64,000 nt of DNA, from contig JBEEFP010000089.1 of the NCBI GenBank assembly GCA_041166085.1, positions 1 through 64,000 on the forward strand. Reading direction: 5' to 3'. A program made the position numbers and the translations under genes. The DNA comes from JBEEFP01 sp041166085 (lineage in GTDB: Bacteria; Actinomycetota; Acidimicrobiia; Acidimicrobiales; JAFATL01). Shown here piece by piece: positions 43,976 through 52,792 of this stretch. Numbering within the stretch: the stretch's first letter is position 1; every line of letters begins with the position of its first letter. The notes below the pieces were generated by a model. It ran no database searches. It saw nothing but the letters and a program-made list of their open reading frames with translations, and had not been told where the DNA came from.

Positions 43976-46226
43976 GGGAGATCACCTGGGGCTGGCTGGC
44001 CCCGACGGTGGGGAGGGTGAAGCAGAAGCGCGAGCCCTGGTCGTGGTTGCTCTCGACCCAGATGCGGCCGTCCATCGCCTCGACGAGCCGGCGGGCGATG
44101 TAGAGCCCGAGGCCAGTGCCGCCCGACGCGCGGGTGAGCTGCGGACCGAGACGGCGGAACCGCTCGAAGATCACCTCGCGGTCCTCCTCGGCGATGCCGG
44201 GTCCCTCGTCGGTGACCGCGACCATGACCTCGTCGTCCGCGTACCGGGTGGTGACCACGATGCGGGAATCGACAGGGGAGTACTTCTCGGCGTTGCACAC
44301 GAGGTTGTGCAGCACCTGCTCGACGCGGCCCGCGTCGGCGTAGGCGACGGCGTGTGGGCCGCCCGGTTCGATGTCGAGAGGACGGGAGACGGTCTGCGCG
44401 ACTCGGTCGACCAGCTCGTCGACGAGGACGGGTCCGCTCTCGATGGTGAACGTGCCCCGCTCGAGTTGCGCGATCGAGAGCAGGTCCTCGATGAGGCGCT
44501 CGAGCCGGTGGGCGTGGTCGAGCATGCGCCCGTAGAACATGGCCCGGTCGTCGGGCGAGGGATCGAACTCGGGACGCAACAGCGTCAGCAGGAAGCCCTT
44601 CAGCGGCGTCAGCGGGGTGCGCAGCTCGTGGGAGACCGTGGCCACGAAGTCCTGCTTGGCTTCCTCGGCCGCGCGGATGGCGGTCACGTCCCTCGCGACC
44701 GCGACGAAGCTGGCGCCGCCGTCGCGCACGCTCGACGTCGCCAGCGACAGCCAACGCGGGCCCGCGTCCTGGCTCATCGTCGAGGCCGTCAGGTCGACGC
44801 GTCCGCTCGGCGCCAGTTGCGCGTGCAGCCACTTGGCCGTCACCGGCTGTCCGTGTTCGGTGACCGCGGACAACGCTTCTTCGAACGACCGTCCCACCGT
44901 CTCGGATGCCGGCTTCCCCGTGATGGCGACCATTGCCGGGTTCCAGCTGCTGATGCAGCCCCAACCGTCGACCGCCAAGATCCCGTCCGACGAGTTGGAG
45001 AACACCTGGTGCAGTCTCTGGCGGTCCTCGTTGATCTCCTCGAAGAGGCGGGCGTTGGTGAGCGAGCTGCTCACGTGGTTCACGTAGGTCGAGAAGACCT
45101 GCATCTCGCGCGGCGGCATCTTCACGTTGCCGCGGAAGCCGAGCCGCAGCGCCCCCGTGCACGCCCCCTGGCAGATGAGCGGGGCGACCAGCAATTGACG
45201 TAGCCCGAGCTCGTCGAGCTCGCGTCGCTGCACCGCGGCCGCATCGTCGACTCGGATCTCGAACGCCTCGCGCTCGCTCGCCAGCCGGGGCCAGAAGGCC
45301 TCGCCGGCCTCGGCCACGCGCCGCTCGGCCTCGGTCACCCCGCCGTCGCCGGTCCATCGCCAGACCCGCGCCAGCTGGGCGTCTGGCCACGTGACGAGCA
45401 TGAGCTCGACGAACTGCGCGCCGAACAGGGACGCGGCCCGCTCCACGACGACGGGACCGAGCGCAGCCGTCTCGAGGGTGAGGAGCTCGCGTGAGGTGCG
45501 CTGCAACACCTCCCAGGTGTCGCGCTCGGCCATGGCTTCGAGGTAGGCGCGGTAGGACAGCACGAGCAGCGCGCAGAAGAAGGGCAGCGCCAGGAGCATG
45601 AGCGGGTTGCTGCCGCCCATGGCCACGAGGGTGATGCCGAAGATGGTGTTCCCGGTGAACACGAGGGCGTTGAGGCCCAGGCCGTCGCGGTACAGCGCGA
45701 ACGGCTGGAGCCCCCGCCCCAGCGCGTTTGCGCCGGAGGAGCTGAGGCCGTTCCAGACGGAGAAGGCGAGGGCCCCTGCGGTCAGGGCCACCCACGCCCG
45801 GGGCCCGATCGCCGGCCCGCCGCCGTGGTCGATGAGGTGGTGGACCTGATGGGCCAACGCCACGCCGGTGGCGAAGGCCGCCGCCTTGAACGCCACCTTC
45901 CCGGCCGGTTGCTTGGCCAGCAGATGCGCGGCGCTGACGCAGACGGGAGCGAGCACGACGAGCCAGGGGCCCGGCAACAGCACCAGGCCCATCACGACCG
46001 CCGTCTCCGACCATGTGAAGGAGTGGTGATCGCGACCCAGGCGGAACTTGAGGGCGGGGACGTCACCAGCGAGGAAAGCGAGGGCGGCAACGGCCAGCTT
46101 CCACACCGCGGGCGGGGATCCGAGCCCGCGCTGCACGGTCGTCGCGACCACCCCCGCACCGAGCAGGACGACGGCTGCCGTCCACAGCCGCCGCCACAGC
46201 TGCTCGGGGAGAGGCGGGGCCTCCAT
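43968..46226 (-). CDS. membrane sensor histidine kinase with GAF and PAS domains
   Basis: A 752-residue hybrid-free sensor kinase. The N-terminus holds about eight hydrophobic helices to residue 235 (MASE-like input). A GAF domain spans about 255-400, a PAS domain 415-515 (SSDGILAVDGWGCISSWNPAMVAITGK), then HisKA with the phospho-acceptor His in VSHELRTPLTPLKG near 533 and HATPase with N-box NLVCNAEKYSP, DEGPGI and GGTGLGLYI. No response regulator gene is adjacent. Its stop overlaps the end of the GT2-TPR gene by eight bases. All catalytic boxes are intact. Confidence 0.93.
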   Translation of the reverse strand: MEAPPLPEQLWRRLWTAAVVLLGAGVVATTVQRGLGSPPAVWKLAVAALAFLAGDVPALKFRLGRDHHSFTWSETAVVMGLVLLPGPWLVVLAPVCVSAAHLLAKQPAGKVAFKAAAFATGVALAHQVHHLIDHGGGPAIGPRAWVALTAGALAFSVWNGLSSSGANALGRGLQPFALYRDGLGLNALVFTGNTIFGITLVAMGGSNPLMLLALPFFCALLVLSYRAYLEAMAERDTWEVLQRTSRELLTLETAALGPVVVERAASLFGAQFVELMLVTWPDAQLARVWRWTGDGGVTEAERRVAEAGEAFWPRLASEREAFEIRVDDAAAVQRRELDELGLRQLLVAPLICQGACTGALRLGFRGNVKMPPREMQVFSTYVNHVSSSLTNARLFEEINEDRQRLHQVFSNSSDGILAVDGWGCISSWNPAMVAITGKPASETVGRSFEEALSAVTEHGQPVTAKWLHAQLAPSGRVDLTASTMSQDAGPRWLSLATSSVRDGGASFVAVARDVTAIRAAEEAKQDFVATVSHELRTPLTPLKGFLLTLLRPEFDPSPDDRAMFYGRMLDHAHRLERLIEDLLSIAQLERGTFTIESGPVLVDELVDRVAQTVSRPLDIEPGGPHAVAYADAGRVEQVLHNLVCNAEKYSPVDSRIVVTTRYADDEVMVAVTDEGPGIAEEDREVIFERFRRLGPQLTRASGGTGLGLYIARRLVEAMDGRIWVESNHDQGSRFCFTLPTVGASQPQVISLS

Positions 46227-46229
46227 CGC

Positions 46230-46448
46230 TCAGTCCATTGGCGCGACGCACGACGCCGTCGTGGTGGCGTCGTACGTCAGCGCTCGGAGCTGCGCCCGCC
46301 CGCTGGTGCGGGCCGCCCGCATCAGCAAGACATGCTCACGCGTCCGCGCGTCGCTGCACGGCACACCCACGGTCATCGCTCCGCTCCCTCGGGTGCCACC
46401 CGGCCCGCCACCGACCGGCGCTTCATCACTCACAGTGGTACCTGCCAA
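46230..46448 (-). CDS. possible small protein upstream of the kinase
   Basis: A 72-residue frame ends three bases before the kinase start on the same strand. It contains VPCSDARTREHVLLMRAARTSGRAQLRALTYDATTTASCVAPMD, a plausible soluble helical peptide, but the first 25 residues look like random GC-rich coding. There is no clear ribosome-binding site. It could equally be leader sequence. Confidence 0.25.
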   Translation of the reverse strand: MAGTTVSDEAPVGGGPGGTRGSGAMTVGVPCSDARTREHVLLMRAARTSGRAQLRALTYDATTTASCVAPMD

Positions 46449-46585
46449 TGGAAGTGTTGCCCGGTGAGGGGGCCCGGCGTCAATGGTCCGCGCCTAGCCC
46501 GTCGAGCCCATTTTGTCGTGCCCCCCGACTGACCTAGTGCGGTGGTCACCGACCCCTGGCCGCCGCAACGGCGCGAGGATCTGGC

Positions 46586-47104
46586 ATGACCGATCAGCAG
46601 CAGCGCCGTGACTTCGGGGCATGGAAGGCGCACCTCGACAGCACGTGGATCAAACCGGCCGCCGAGCGCGCTCCAACCGCGGGCGCCGGTGTCCACCACC
46701 TCGCCCTCATCTGCAGCGACGTCGAGCGGACCATTGCCTTCTACCAGGACGTGATCGGCTTCCCGCTGGTCGAGGTCATGGAGAACCGGGACTACCCGGG
46801 CTCGACCCACTTCTTCCTGGACATCGGCAACGGCAACCTGCTGGCGTTCTTCGACTTCCCCGGCCTCGGGCTGGGCCCGGTGGTGGAGGCCCACGGCGGG
46901 GTGCAGCACGTGGCCATCTCGGTGCACCAGGAGGCGTTCGACGCCGCGCGCGCCCGGCTGGACGCGGCGGGCATCACCTACCACGGTCCCGGACCGGGGA
47001 TGGAGACGTCGATCTACGTGAAGGACCCGGACAACATCCAGATCGAGCTGCTGGCCGAGCCCCTGCGCCAGATGATGGGCCAGCCGATCGGAGACCCGGC
47101 GTGA
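46586..47104 (+). CDS. VOC-fold (glyoxalase/dioxygenase superfamily) protein
   Basis: A 172-residue two-module VOC protein. VHHLALICSDVERTIAFYQDVIGFPLVE opens module one, and GGVQHVAISVHQEAFDAARARLDAAGI module two. H37/H38, H116 or H110 and the Glu of IQIELLAE are candidate metal ligands. The substrate is unknown. It overlaps the following SDR gene by four bases (GTGA), so the two may act on one pathway, perhaps catabolism of an aromatic or ketone compound. ATG 46586 is the only sensible start. Confidence 0.88.
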   Translation: MTDQQQRRDFGAWKAHLDSTWIKPAAERAPTAGAGVHHLALICSDVERTIAFYQDVIGFPLVEVMENRDYPGSTHFFLDIGNGNLLAFFDFPGLGLGPVVEAHGGVQHVAISVHQEAFDAARARLDAAGITYHGPGPGMETSIYVKDPDNIQIELLAEPLRQMMGQPIGDPA

Positions 47105-47889
47105 TCCTCGACCGCTTCAGCGTCACCGACAAGGTCGCCATCGTCACCGGGGCAGGACGCGGCATCGGCGCCGCCAGCGCCATCGCCCTCGCGGAGGCGG
47201 GCGCCGACGTGGTCATCACTGCGCGCACCGAGGAGCAGCTCCAGCTGGTGGCCAAGCAGGTCGAGGCTCTCGGACGGCGGGCGGTGGTGATCCCGATGGA
47301 CGTGAACGACACCGACGCGCTCGGCGGCCTCGTCGACGCGGCCACGCAGCAGCTCGGGCGGCTCGACATCGTCGTGAACAACGCGGGCGGCACCATGCCC
47401 CAGCCCTTCCTCGACACGTCGGAGCGCACGTTCGAGAAGTCGTTCCACTTCAACGTCACCACCGCGTTCGCGCTGACGAAGGCGGCGGTGCCGGCCATGC
47501 TCGCGAACGGGGGCGGCAGCGTCGTCAACATCAGCTCGGCCATGGGCCGGCTCACCGATCGCGGCTTCGTCGCCTACGGCACGGCCAAGGCCGCCCTGAT
47601 CCACATGACGAGGCTGGCCGCGTCCGACCTGGCGCCGCGCGTGCGCGTCAACGCCGTCGCCGTCGGCAGCGTCGCCACGTCCGCCCTGGAGATCGTGCTG
47701 ACCGACGACAACCTGCGCACGGAGATGGAGACCAAGACGCCCCTGCGTCGGCTCGGCGAGCCCGAGGACATCGCGGCCGCGGTGCTCTACCTGTCCGCTC
47801 CCTCGGGCGCGTTCATCACCGGCAAGGTGCTCGAGGTCGACGGGGGCATCGAGGCGCCGAACCTGGGGCTCAACCTCCCGGACGTGTAG
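47101..47889 (+). CDS. short-chain dehydrogenase/reductase
   Basis: A 262-residue SDR from GTG 47101. The NAD(P)-binding TGAGRGIG at residues 17-24, NNAGG near 95, and the catalytic S (NISSAMG), YGTAK pair are intact. The cofactor preference is probably NAD(H)/NADP(H) with Arg after the second strand (ITART). DGGIEAPN near the end is standard. It follows the VOC gene in an overlap; the reaction on a keto or hydroxy group is inferred from family, with an unknown substrate. Confidence 0.92.
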   Translation: MILDRFSVTDKVAIVTGAGRGIGAASAIALAEAGADVVITARTEEQLQLVAKQVEALGRRAVVIPMDVNDTDALGGLVDAATQQLGRLDIVVNNAGGTMPQPFLDTSERTFEKSFHFNVTTAFALTKAAVPAMLANGGGSVVNISSAMGRLTDRGFVAYGTAKAALIHMTRLAASDLAPRVRVNAVAVGSVATSALEIVLTDDNLRTEMETKTPLRRLGEPEDIAAAVLYLSAPSGAFITGKVLEVDGGIEAPNLGLNLPDV

Positions 47890-47912
47890 CCCCTGGGGGC
47901 CGGCGCCGGGCC

Positions 47913-48446
47913 CTATGCGGCGTGGGTGTCGCGCTGCTCGTCCTCGCCCTCGCCGGCGGCGGTGGGCCGCTCGCGGGCGACGAGGGTCACGGCCGCGCCG
48001 AGGCAGCCCAGCACGATGGCGCCCAAGCCCCATGCCACGCCGCCGAGGTGCCAGCCCATGGCGTTGTCGACCGAGACGGAGCCTGGACCGGTGAAGGCGA
48101 CGGCCGCGGCCACGGCGCTGAGGACGAGGTTGTACTCGTATCCCCCGTCGCTGGCCCACGGCCCGTTGGCCCCGTGCACGGCCGCAATGGCGTTCAGCAT
48201 GACGGCGATGATGGCGGCCGCTGCCAGCGGTGTGAGGAAGCCGATCGCGAGGAACGCCCCGCCGAGGAGCTCACCCAGCCCCGCGAGGGCTGCGTTCACC
48301 TCTCCCGGCTTGTACCCGAGGGATTCCATGAACTGGCCGGTGCCGGCGATGCCGTGCCCCCCGAACCAGCCGAACAGCTTCTGAGCGCCATGACCTGCGA
48401 GGAGCAGGCCCACCACGACGCGAGCGATGAGCAGACCGGTGTCCAT
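47913..48446 (-). CDS. DoxX family membrane protein
   Basis: A 177-residue protein with four helices. ATG 48446 is preceded by AGGAGGTGGAG. GLLIARVVVGLLLAGHGAQKLFGWFGGHG is the hallmark first helix and loop of DoxX/DoxD-like proteins, followed by GLGELLGGAFLAIGFLTPLAAA and two more helices. A short charged tail (EDEQRDTHA) ends it. Members are linked to thiol/quinone redox or oxidative stress; the exact role here is unknown. It converges with the SDR gene. Confidence 0.9.
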   Translation of the reverse strand: MDTGLLIARVVVGLLLAGHGAQKLFGWFGGHGIAGTGQFMESLGYKPGEVNAALAGLGELLGGAFLAIGFLTPLAAAAIIAVMLNAIAAVHGANGPWASDGGYEYNLVLSAVAAAVAFTGPGSVSVDNAMGWHLGGVAWGLGAIVLGCLGAAVTLVARERPTAAGEGEDEQRDTHAA

Positions 48447-48526
48447 GAGGCTCCACCTCCTGCGCGAACGCTTCCCATCGGAAGCATCGGGCAAACCGGA
48501 CGCGCAGTCTCCGAGCCGACCCAGCC

Positions 48527-48575
48527 GACTTTGCGGAAGTTTCCCGGACTATGTCCGGAAAACTTCCGCAAAGTC
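48527..48575 (-). terminator. long hairpin behind the 48599 gene
   Basis: Arms 48527-48549 and 48553-48575 match at 22 of 23 positions with a 3-base loop; each starts GACTTTGCGGAAGT. It begins 24 bases beyond the stop of the leftward secreted-protein gene. There is no T-tract, as in many actinobacterial terminators. Confidence 0.6.
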
Positions 48576-48598
48576 AGGGGAGGGTGGTCAGAAAGGGA

Positions 48599-49045
48599 TC
48601 AGTCTTCGCTCGAGTCGCTCCCGCTGTCGCCCTCGTCGCCCTTGGACTGGCCGTGGTTCTGGTGGGCGACCTCGGAGACGGCCTTGCCGTGGCCCGGGCC
48701 GGGGGGTGTGTTGTGGGCGGCCTCGGAGACGGCCTTGCCGTGGTTGTCCGGGTGCTCGTGGGTGGCGCCGCTGTCCTCGCCCTGGTCGTCCTCCGGACCC
48801 TCGGGGGCCTCGGGCGCCTCGACCTCGTCGCCCTGGTCGCCGCCGGCGACGGTCGTGGTGGTCTCGGGAACCTCGACGGCCGTCGTGGTCGTCGTCGCCT
48901 GGTCGCCGCCGGCGACGGTCGTCGTCGTGGCGCCCGTCTCGACCGTGGGGTCTGCGGGCATGGCGTCGTCGGCGAAGGCGAGCGCAGCCCCGCCGAAGGT
49001 GAGCGTGGCCGCGACAGCCGCGGCGCCGAACTTGGAGATCCGCAT
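48599..49045 (-). CDS. small secreted low-complexity protein
   Basis: A 148-residue exported protein from ATG 49045. A signal peptide (MRISKFGAAAVAATLTFGGAALAFA) leads to a Thr-, Asp- and Glu-rich mature part with two duplications: ATTTTVAGGDQ-type units and two HGKAVSE(A/V)AH units. It has no Cys. It is an acidic surface or secreted protein of unknown function; hairpins flank the gene on both sides. Thr-rich linkers resemble those of the adjacent 49161 protein. Confidence 0.72.
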   Translation of the reverse strand: MRISKFGAAAVAATLTFGGAALAFADDAMPADPTVETGATTTTVAGGDQATTTTTAVEVPETTTTVAGGDQGDEVEAPEAPEGPEDDQGEDSGATHEHPDNHGKAVSEAAHNTPPGPGHGKAVSEVAHQNHGQSKGDEGDSGSDSSED

Positions 49046-49105
49046 ACCGTCCCTTCGGCACAGCGCCCGCGAACCTTCACAGTCTTCGCAGCCCGCGGCT
49101 GCCCC

Positions 49106-49154
49106 GACTTTCGGACACTCAGGTGCTCATTGCGCACCTGAGTGTCCGAAAGTC
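49106..49154 (-). terminator. perfect hairpin behind the 49161 gene
   Basis: Arms GACTTTCGGACACTCAGG-TGC at 49106-49126 and its complement at 49134-49154 match at 21 of 21, with a 7-base loop. It starts seven bases behind the stop of the leftward repeat-protein gene. Confidence 0.65.
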
Positions 49155-49160
49155 AGAGGG

Positions 49161-50912
49161 TCAGCCGGCGCCGACGGCGGTGTTGCTGCCGGTGGTGGCA
49201 ACGGCCGTGCCGTTGTTCACCACGCCGACGCCTTGGGTGACGCTGATGCCGGCGAACTTGCCGGAGGCGACGCTGATCCCGTTCTGGGTGATCGTCGTGC
49301 CCGCCTGGTTCCCGGTCGCGCTGGCATCTCCCGTGGTGATAAGCACCGACCCGGTGCCGCCCCCTGACGTGGCGACCGCGGCGTTGCCGCCGGTCGACGC
49401 GGTTGCGGTGCCGACGTTCTTCACGTTGGCCTGCTGGTCGATGCTCACCGTGGACTTGCCGCCGGTGACGACGGCCGTGCTGTTCTGGGTGATCGTCGTC
49501 GACGACTGGTTGCCGACGGCCGTGGCGTCGCCGGTGACGATGACGGCTCCGCCGTCGCCGCTCCCGGTGGTGCCGGTGGCCGTGTTGCCGCCTGTCGTCG
49601 CAGTGGCCGTGCCGATGTTGTCGACGTCGGCCGACTGCTCGACCCGCACACTGGAGCGCGAGCCGGTGATGACCACGGTGGTGTCCTGATTGATGACGGT
49701 GGTGGAGCGGTTCCCGTAGGCGACGGCGTTGCCGGTCGTGATGACCGCGGTGCCGTTGCCGTCGTTCCCCGACCCGAGGGCGGTGTTGCTGCCGGTGCCG
49801 GCCGCAGCCGTCCCGACGTTGGCAACGCTGGCCGGCTGGTCGACGAGCACGTCCTGCTTCTTGGCGGTGACGACGACGACGGTCGACTGATTGATCGTCG
49901 TCGAGGACCAGTTGCCAAGGGCAGTCGCGTCGCCGGTGGTGATCGTCACGGTCCCATCGCCCAGCCGAGCGCCCGTGTACGTCGCCAACAGCCGGGGATC
50001 GGTCCCCCCGAGCAGCCCGGAAGGCAGCGTGGCGCTCTGCCACGTGGCTCCGGTGTCTCGGTTGTCGGCTGTCGTGAGGCTCACGGTTCCCCTGCGGGTG
50101 ACGACGACCAGCGTGGACTGGTCGATGGTGGTGACGGTCTGGTTGCCGGTTGCGTTGGCGTTGCCAGTGTCGATGGCGGCCGCAGGTGGGCCGCGCTCGG
50201 GGTTCTCGCCCTGGCCCGTGGAGCTCGGGGCGCCGCCAGTGACGGCGGCCGGTGCCCCCCCGATCGCCGCGCCAACCGCGGGATCGACGACGGGCGCCGG
50301 GACGCCGGAAACGAGCCCGGGCCAGCCCGTGGACGGGGCGGGCGCGGGGCTGGGAGCGAAGGCCATGCCCGGGGCGGTGGCAGGCGGGCCGGACGAGGGG
50401 CCGTCCCCGGTGGGCACGCCGAACGGACCGGGGTCCGGGGCCGGTGCGCCGGGCGTGGTGGGATCGCCCGTCGGGCCGGTCCCGCCAGCGCTCCGCCGGT
50501 CCGGGCGAGCGAATTGCGGCGGGAACGCGGCGAGCACGTCGTCGACGCTGATGGACGGCGGTGCTGGACGGCTGGCGATGGCGGCTGTGACGAGGGTGGA
50601 CGGTCCGGCTGCGGCCGGAGGACCGGCGGGGCCGGCGTCGACGGCGTCGCCACCGCCGAGACCGGCCAGGGTCGCCTCGGCGTCGGCCGCGGCGGCCAGC
50701 ACCTTCCGGAACTGCTTGGGGACCGGCGCGGTCGTGGTGGTGACCGGAGCTGCCGTCGTCGTGGTGGTGGCGGGCGCTTCGGTGGTGGTGGTCGTGGCCG
50801 GGGCGTCGGCCTCGTCGGCCCGCGCCGCGCCAGCGAGAGCGAGCCAGGCGGCGGGGACGAGCAGACCGGCCAGCGCGTGCCTCGCATGCTTCAGGCGGGC
50901 CGCCGGGCTCAT
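49161..50912 (-). CDS. secreted Thr/Pro-rich protein with beta-solenoid-like repeats
   Basis: About 583 residues from ATG 50912 (MSPAARLKHARH), eight bases behind AGGAA. A signal peptide (ALAGLLVPAAWLALAGAARA) is followed by Thr runs, a Pro/Ala-rich region to about 250, and then four full and one degenerate copy of a 65-75-residue repeat: TGxAxAxGN-x-S-TTI-x-Q, V-x-V-x-Q-x-A-V-x-N-x-GTA-x-A-x-TG-x-N-x-A. Evenly spaced Asn, Gln, Ala and Val suggest a curlin- or solenoid-type extracellular fibre or adhesin. Family unknown. The first repeat carries an insertion. Confidence 0.75.
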   Translation of the reverse strand: MSPAARLKHARHALAGLLVPAAWLALAGAARADEADAPATTTTTEAPATTTTTAAPVTTTTAPVPKQFRKVLAAAADAEATLAGLGGGDAVDAGPAGPPAAAGPSTLVTAAIASRPAPPSISVDDVLAAFPPQFARPDRRSAGGTGPTGDPTTPGAPAPDPGPFGVPTGDGPSSGPPATAPGMAFAPSPAPAPSTGWPGLVSGVPAPVVDPAVGAAIGGAPAAVTGGAPSSTGQGENPERGPPAAAIDTGNANATGNQTVTTIDQSTLVVVTRRGTVSLTTADNRDTGATWQSATLPSGLLGGTDPRLLATYTGARLGDGTVTITTGDATALGNWSSTTINQSTVVVVTAKKQDVLVDQPASVANVGTAAAGTGSNTALGSGNDGNGTAVITTGNAVAYGNRSTTVINQDTTVVITGSRSSVRVEQSADVDNIGTATATTGGNTATGTTGSGDGGAVIVTGDATAVGNQSSTTITQNSTAVVTGGKSTVSIDQQANVKNVGTATASTGGNAAVATSGGGTGSVLITTGDASATGNQAGTTITQNGISVASGKFAGISVTQGVGVVNNGTAVATTGSNTAVGAG

Positions 50913-51002
50913 CCCTGCGGTTCCTAGCACGCCGGCGGTCCCCGAGAAAGGGATGGGAATGCTCGTTGGCGGACATCGAGGCGTCTACAGTGCCGCCCGG
51001 CA

Positions 51003-51223
51003 TGGATCGCATCCCCTGCGCCGACTGCGGCTGCTCCGCCCTCGTCGAGTGGACCCGCGCTGGTGCGGTCATCACCGAGCCGGGCGCCGAAGGCATCGAG
51101 TACGTCTGCCGGCACCGCACCTGCCTTTGCCACGTGGCGCCCCACGTCGGGTGCCGTCTCCGTCCACCGTGGGTGTGCGACGAGCCGCACTGCCCGAGGT
51201 CGGCCGCGCCCACGCCCGCCTAA
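51003..51223 (+). CDS. small Cys-rich protein, uncertain
   Basis: A 73-residue frame from ATG 51003 with eight Cys (CADCGC, CRHRTCLC, GC, VCDEPHC), which could bind zinc or form disulfides. It lies 64 bases before the hydrolase and shares its strand. No ribosome-binding site is convincing, and composition is compatible with chance. Confidence 0.35.
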
Positions 51224-51287
51224 GTTCGGGTTCATCGACACCGCCGTCACCTATCCGGGAGCCGAGCTGCCCGCGCGCACGCGCCGG

Positions 51288-52139
51288 GTGGACAGCGGCG
51301 GCGTGGGGCTGAACGTGGTCGAGTGGGGTGACGAGGACGCGCCGGCGGTGCTGCTGGCCCACGGCGGCTTCGACTTCGCCGGCACCTACGACGTGTTCGC
51401 GCCCATGTTGGCCGCGGGCGGGTGGCGGGTCGTGGCGTGGGACCAGCGGGGCCACGGCGACTCCGACCACACCGAGCTCTACGCGTGGTCGGCGGACATG
51501 CGCGACGCGCTCGCGGTGCTCGACTCGATCAGCACCGATCCCATCCCCTTCATCGGCCACTCCAAGGGCGGAGGCATCACCCTGCAGCTGGCCGAGACGG
51601 TGCCCCACCGCGTGAGCCACGTGGTCAGCATCGACGGGCTGCCGTCGCCGCGGCCCCGCCCCGACGTGTCGGACCACGAGCGCACCCGCCTGCTCGACAG
51701 CGAGCTGGCCGATTGGCTGGCTCACCGCCGCCGCTCGGCGGGCCACCAACGGCGCCCCGGCACCCTCGACGAGCTGGCGGCGCGGCGAGGGCGCATGAAC
51801 CCGCGCCTGCCCCAGGACTGGCTCCGCTACCTCGTGACGCGGGGCGGCCGCGAGGACGCCGACGGGTGGCGCTGGAAGATCGATCCCGTGATGCGATTCG
51901 GCGGCTTCGGTCCGCACCGGCCCCAGTGGACGCTCGAGCGCCTGCCCGGCCTGGCTCCCCCGATGCTCGGCTTCATCGGTCTGGCGCCCGAGCCAATGGG
52001 ATGGGGCACGCAGCCCGACGAGCTCGACCCGTACCTGCCGCCGGGCGCCCAGATGGAGGTGTACGACGACGTCGGCCACTTCGTCCACATCGAACGGCCC
52101 CGCCAGGTCGCCGACCGCATCCTCGAGTTCCTGGCGTGA
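51288..52139 (+). CDS. alpha/beta hydrolase
   Basis: About 283 residues. GTG 51288 is the first canonical codon; related sequence may begin slightly earlier (about 51234) without a canonical start. LLAHGGFDFAG supplies the oxyanion region, WDQRGHGDSD the cap strand, GHSKGGG the nucleophile elbow with Ser, a late Asp, and DVGHFVHIERPRQV the catalytic His. The substrate is unknown. The stop overlaps the second hydrolase by four bases, opening a run of four coupled genes to 53981. Confidence 0.85.
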   Translation: MDSGGVGLNVVEWGDEDAPAVLLAHGGFDFAGTYDVFAPMLAAGGWRVVAWDQRGHGDSDHTELYAWSADMRDALAVLDSISTDPIPFIGHSKGGGITLQLAETVPHRVSHVVSIDGLPSPRPRPDVSDHERTRLLDSELADWLAHRRRSAGHQRRPGTLDELAARRGRMNPRLPQDWLRYLVTRGGREDADGWRWKIDPVMRFGGFGPHRPQWTLERLPGLAPPMLGFIGLAPEPMGWGTQPDELDPYLPPGAQMEVYDDVGHFVHIERPRQVADRILEFLA

Positions 52140-52792
52140 GTCCGCGCTTCCTGCAGCACAACCAGGTGCGCCTCGCGCTGCACGAGCTGCAAGGCGGGTC
52201 GGGACGGCCGCTGCTTCTCCTGCACGGGCTGGGCGAGCGGTCGCCCGCGTCGGTGCCGAGCGAGGTCGGCTCGGCGTGGGCCGGCCCCATCGTCGCGCTC
52301 GACTTCACCGGGCACGGCGCGTCCACCGTGCCGCGGGGCGGCGGTTACACGGCCGAGGTGCTGATGGCCGACGCCGACGCGGTGATGGTCGAGCTCGGTC
52401 AGGTCACCGTGCTCGGCCGGGGGTTGGGCGGCTACGTCGCCCTGTTGCTGGCGGGTGCGCGCGCCGTCGACGTTCGAGGCGCGGTCATCGCCGACGGCCC
52501 TGGTCTGGCGGGCGGCGGTCCCGTCCCCGCGTCACCGTCGATCCAGTTCCCCGACCCGCGCGCGGAAGGGCCGCCCGACCCGTACGCCTTCGCCGAGCTG
52601 ACGGCCGACGTGCGTCCGCCCGACTACGCGTCGAGCTTCGTGCGCCAGGCCACCCACCTCTCCGGCATCGCCGACCCGATCACCGTCACCGCCCACGTGC
52701 GACCCGAGTGGCTGCGCGCCGTCGTGGGGGAGCCCGGCGTGCGCGAGGCCGAGTCGGTGGCCGCGGCACTCGCGCACTACGCGTCGCTATGA
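52136..52792 (+). CDS. alpha/beta-hydrolase-fold protein, divergent
   Basis: A 218-residue protein from GTG 52136. LLLLHGLGERS and LDFTGHGAST match the hydrolase core, but the elbow reads LGRGLGGYVAL, with Arg-Gly instead of the usual Ser nucleophile, and no late His is plain, so catalytic activity is doubtful. It follows the first hydrolase with overlapping stop and may be a pseudoenzyme partner or a diverged esterase. The next gene overlaps by four bases too. Confidence 0.72.
   Translation: MSPRFLQHNQVRLALHELQGGSGRPLLLLHGLGERSPASVPSEVGSAWAGPIVALDFTGHGASTVPRGGGYTAEVLMADADAVMVELGQVTVLGRGLGGYVALLLAGARAVDVRGAVIADGPGLAGGGPVPASPSIQFPDPRAEGPPDPYAFAELTADVRPPDYASSFVRQATHLSGIADPITVTAHVRPEWLRAVVGEPGVREAESVAAALAHYASL

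Noticed and set aside
47922..49367. 481-codon rightward frame crossing DoxX and the secreted-protein gene
   Set aside because: It runs antisense through two genes and a terminator hairpin.
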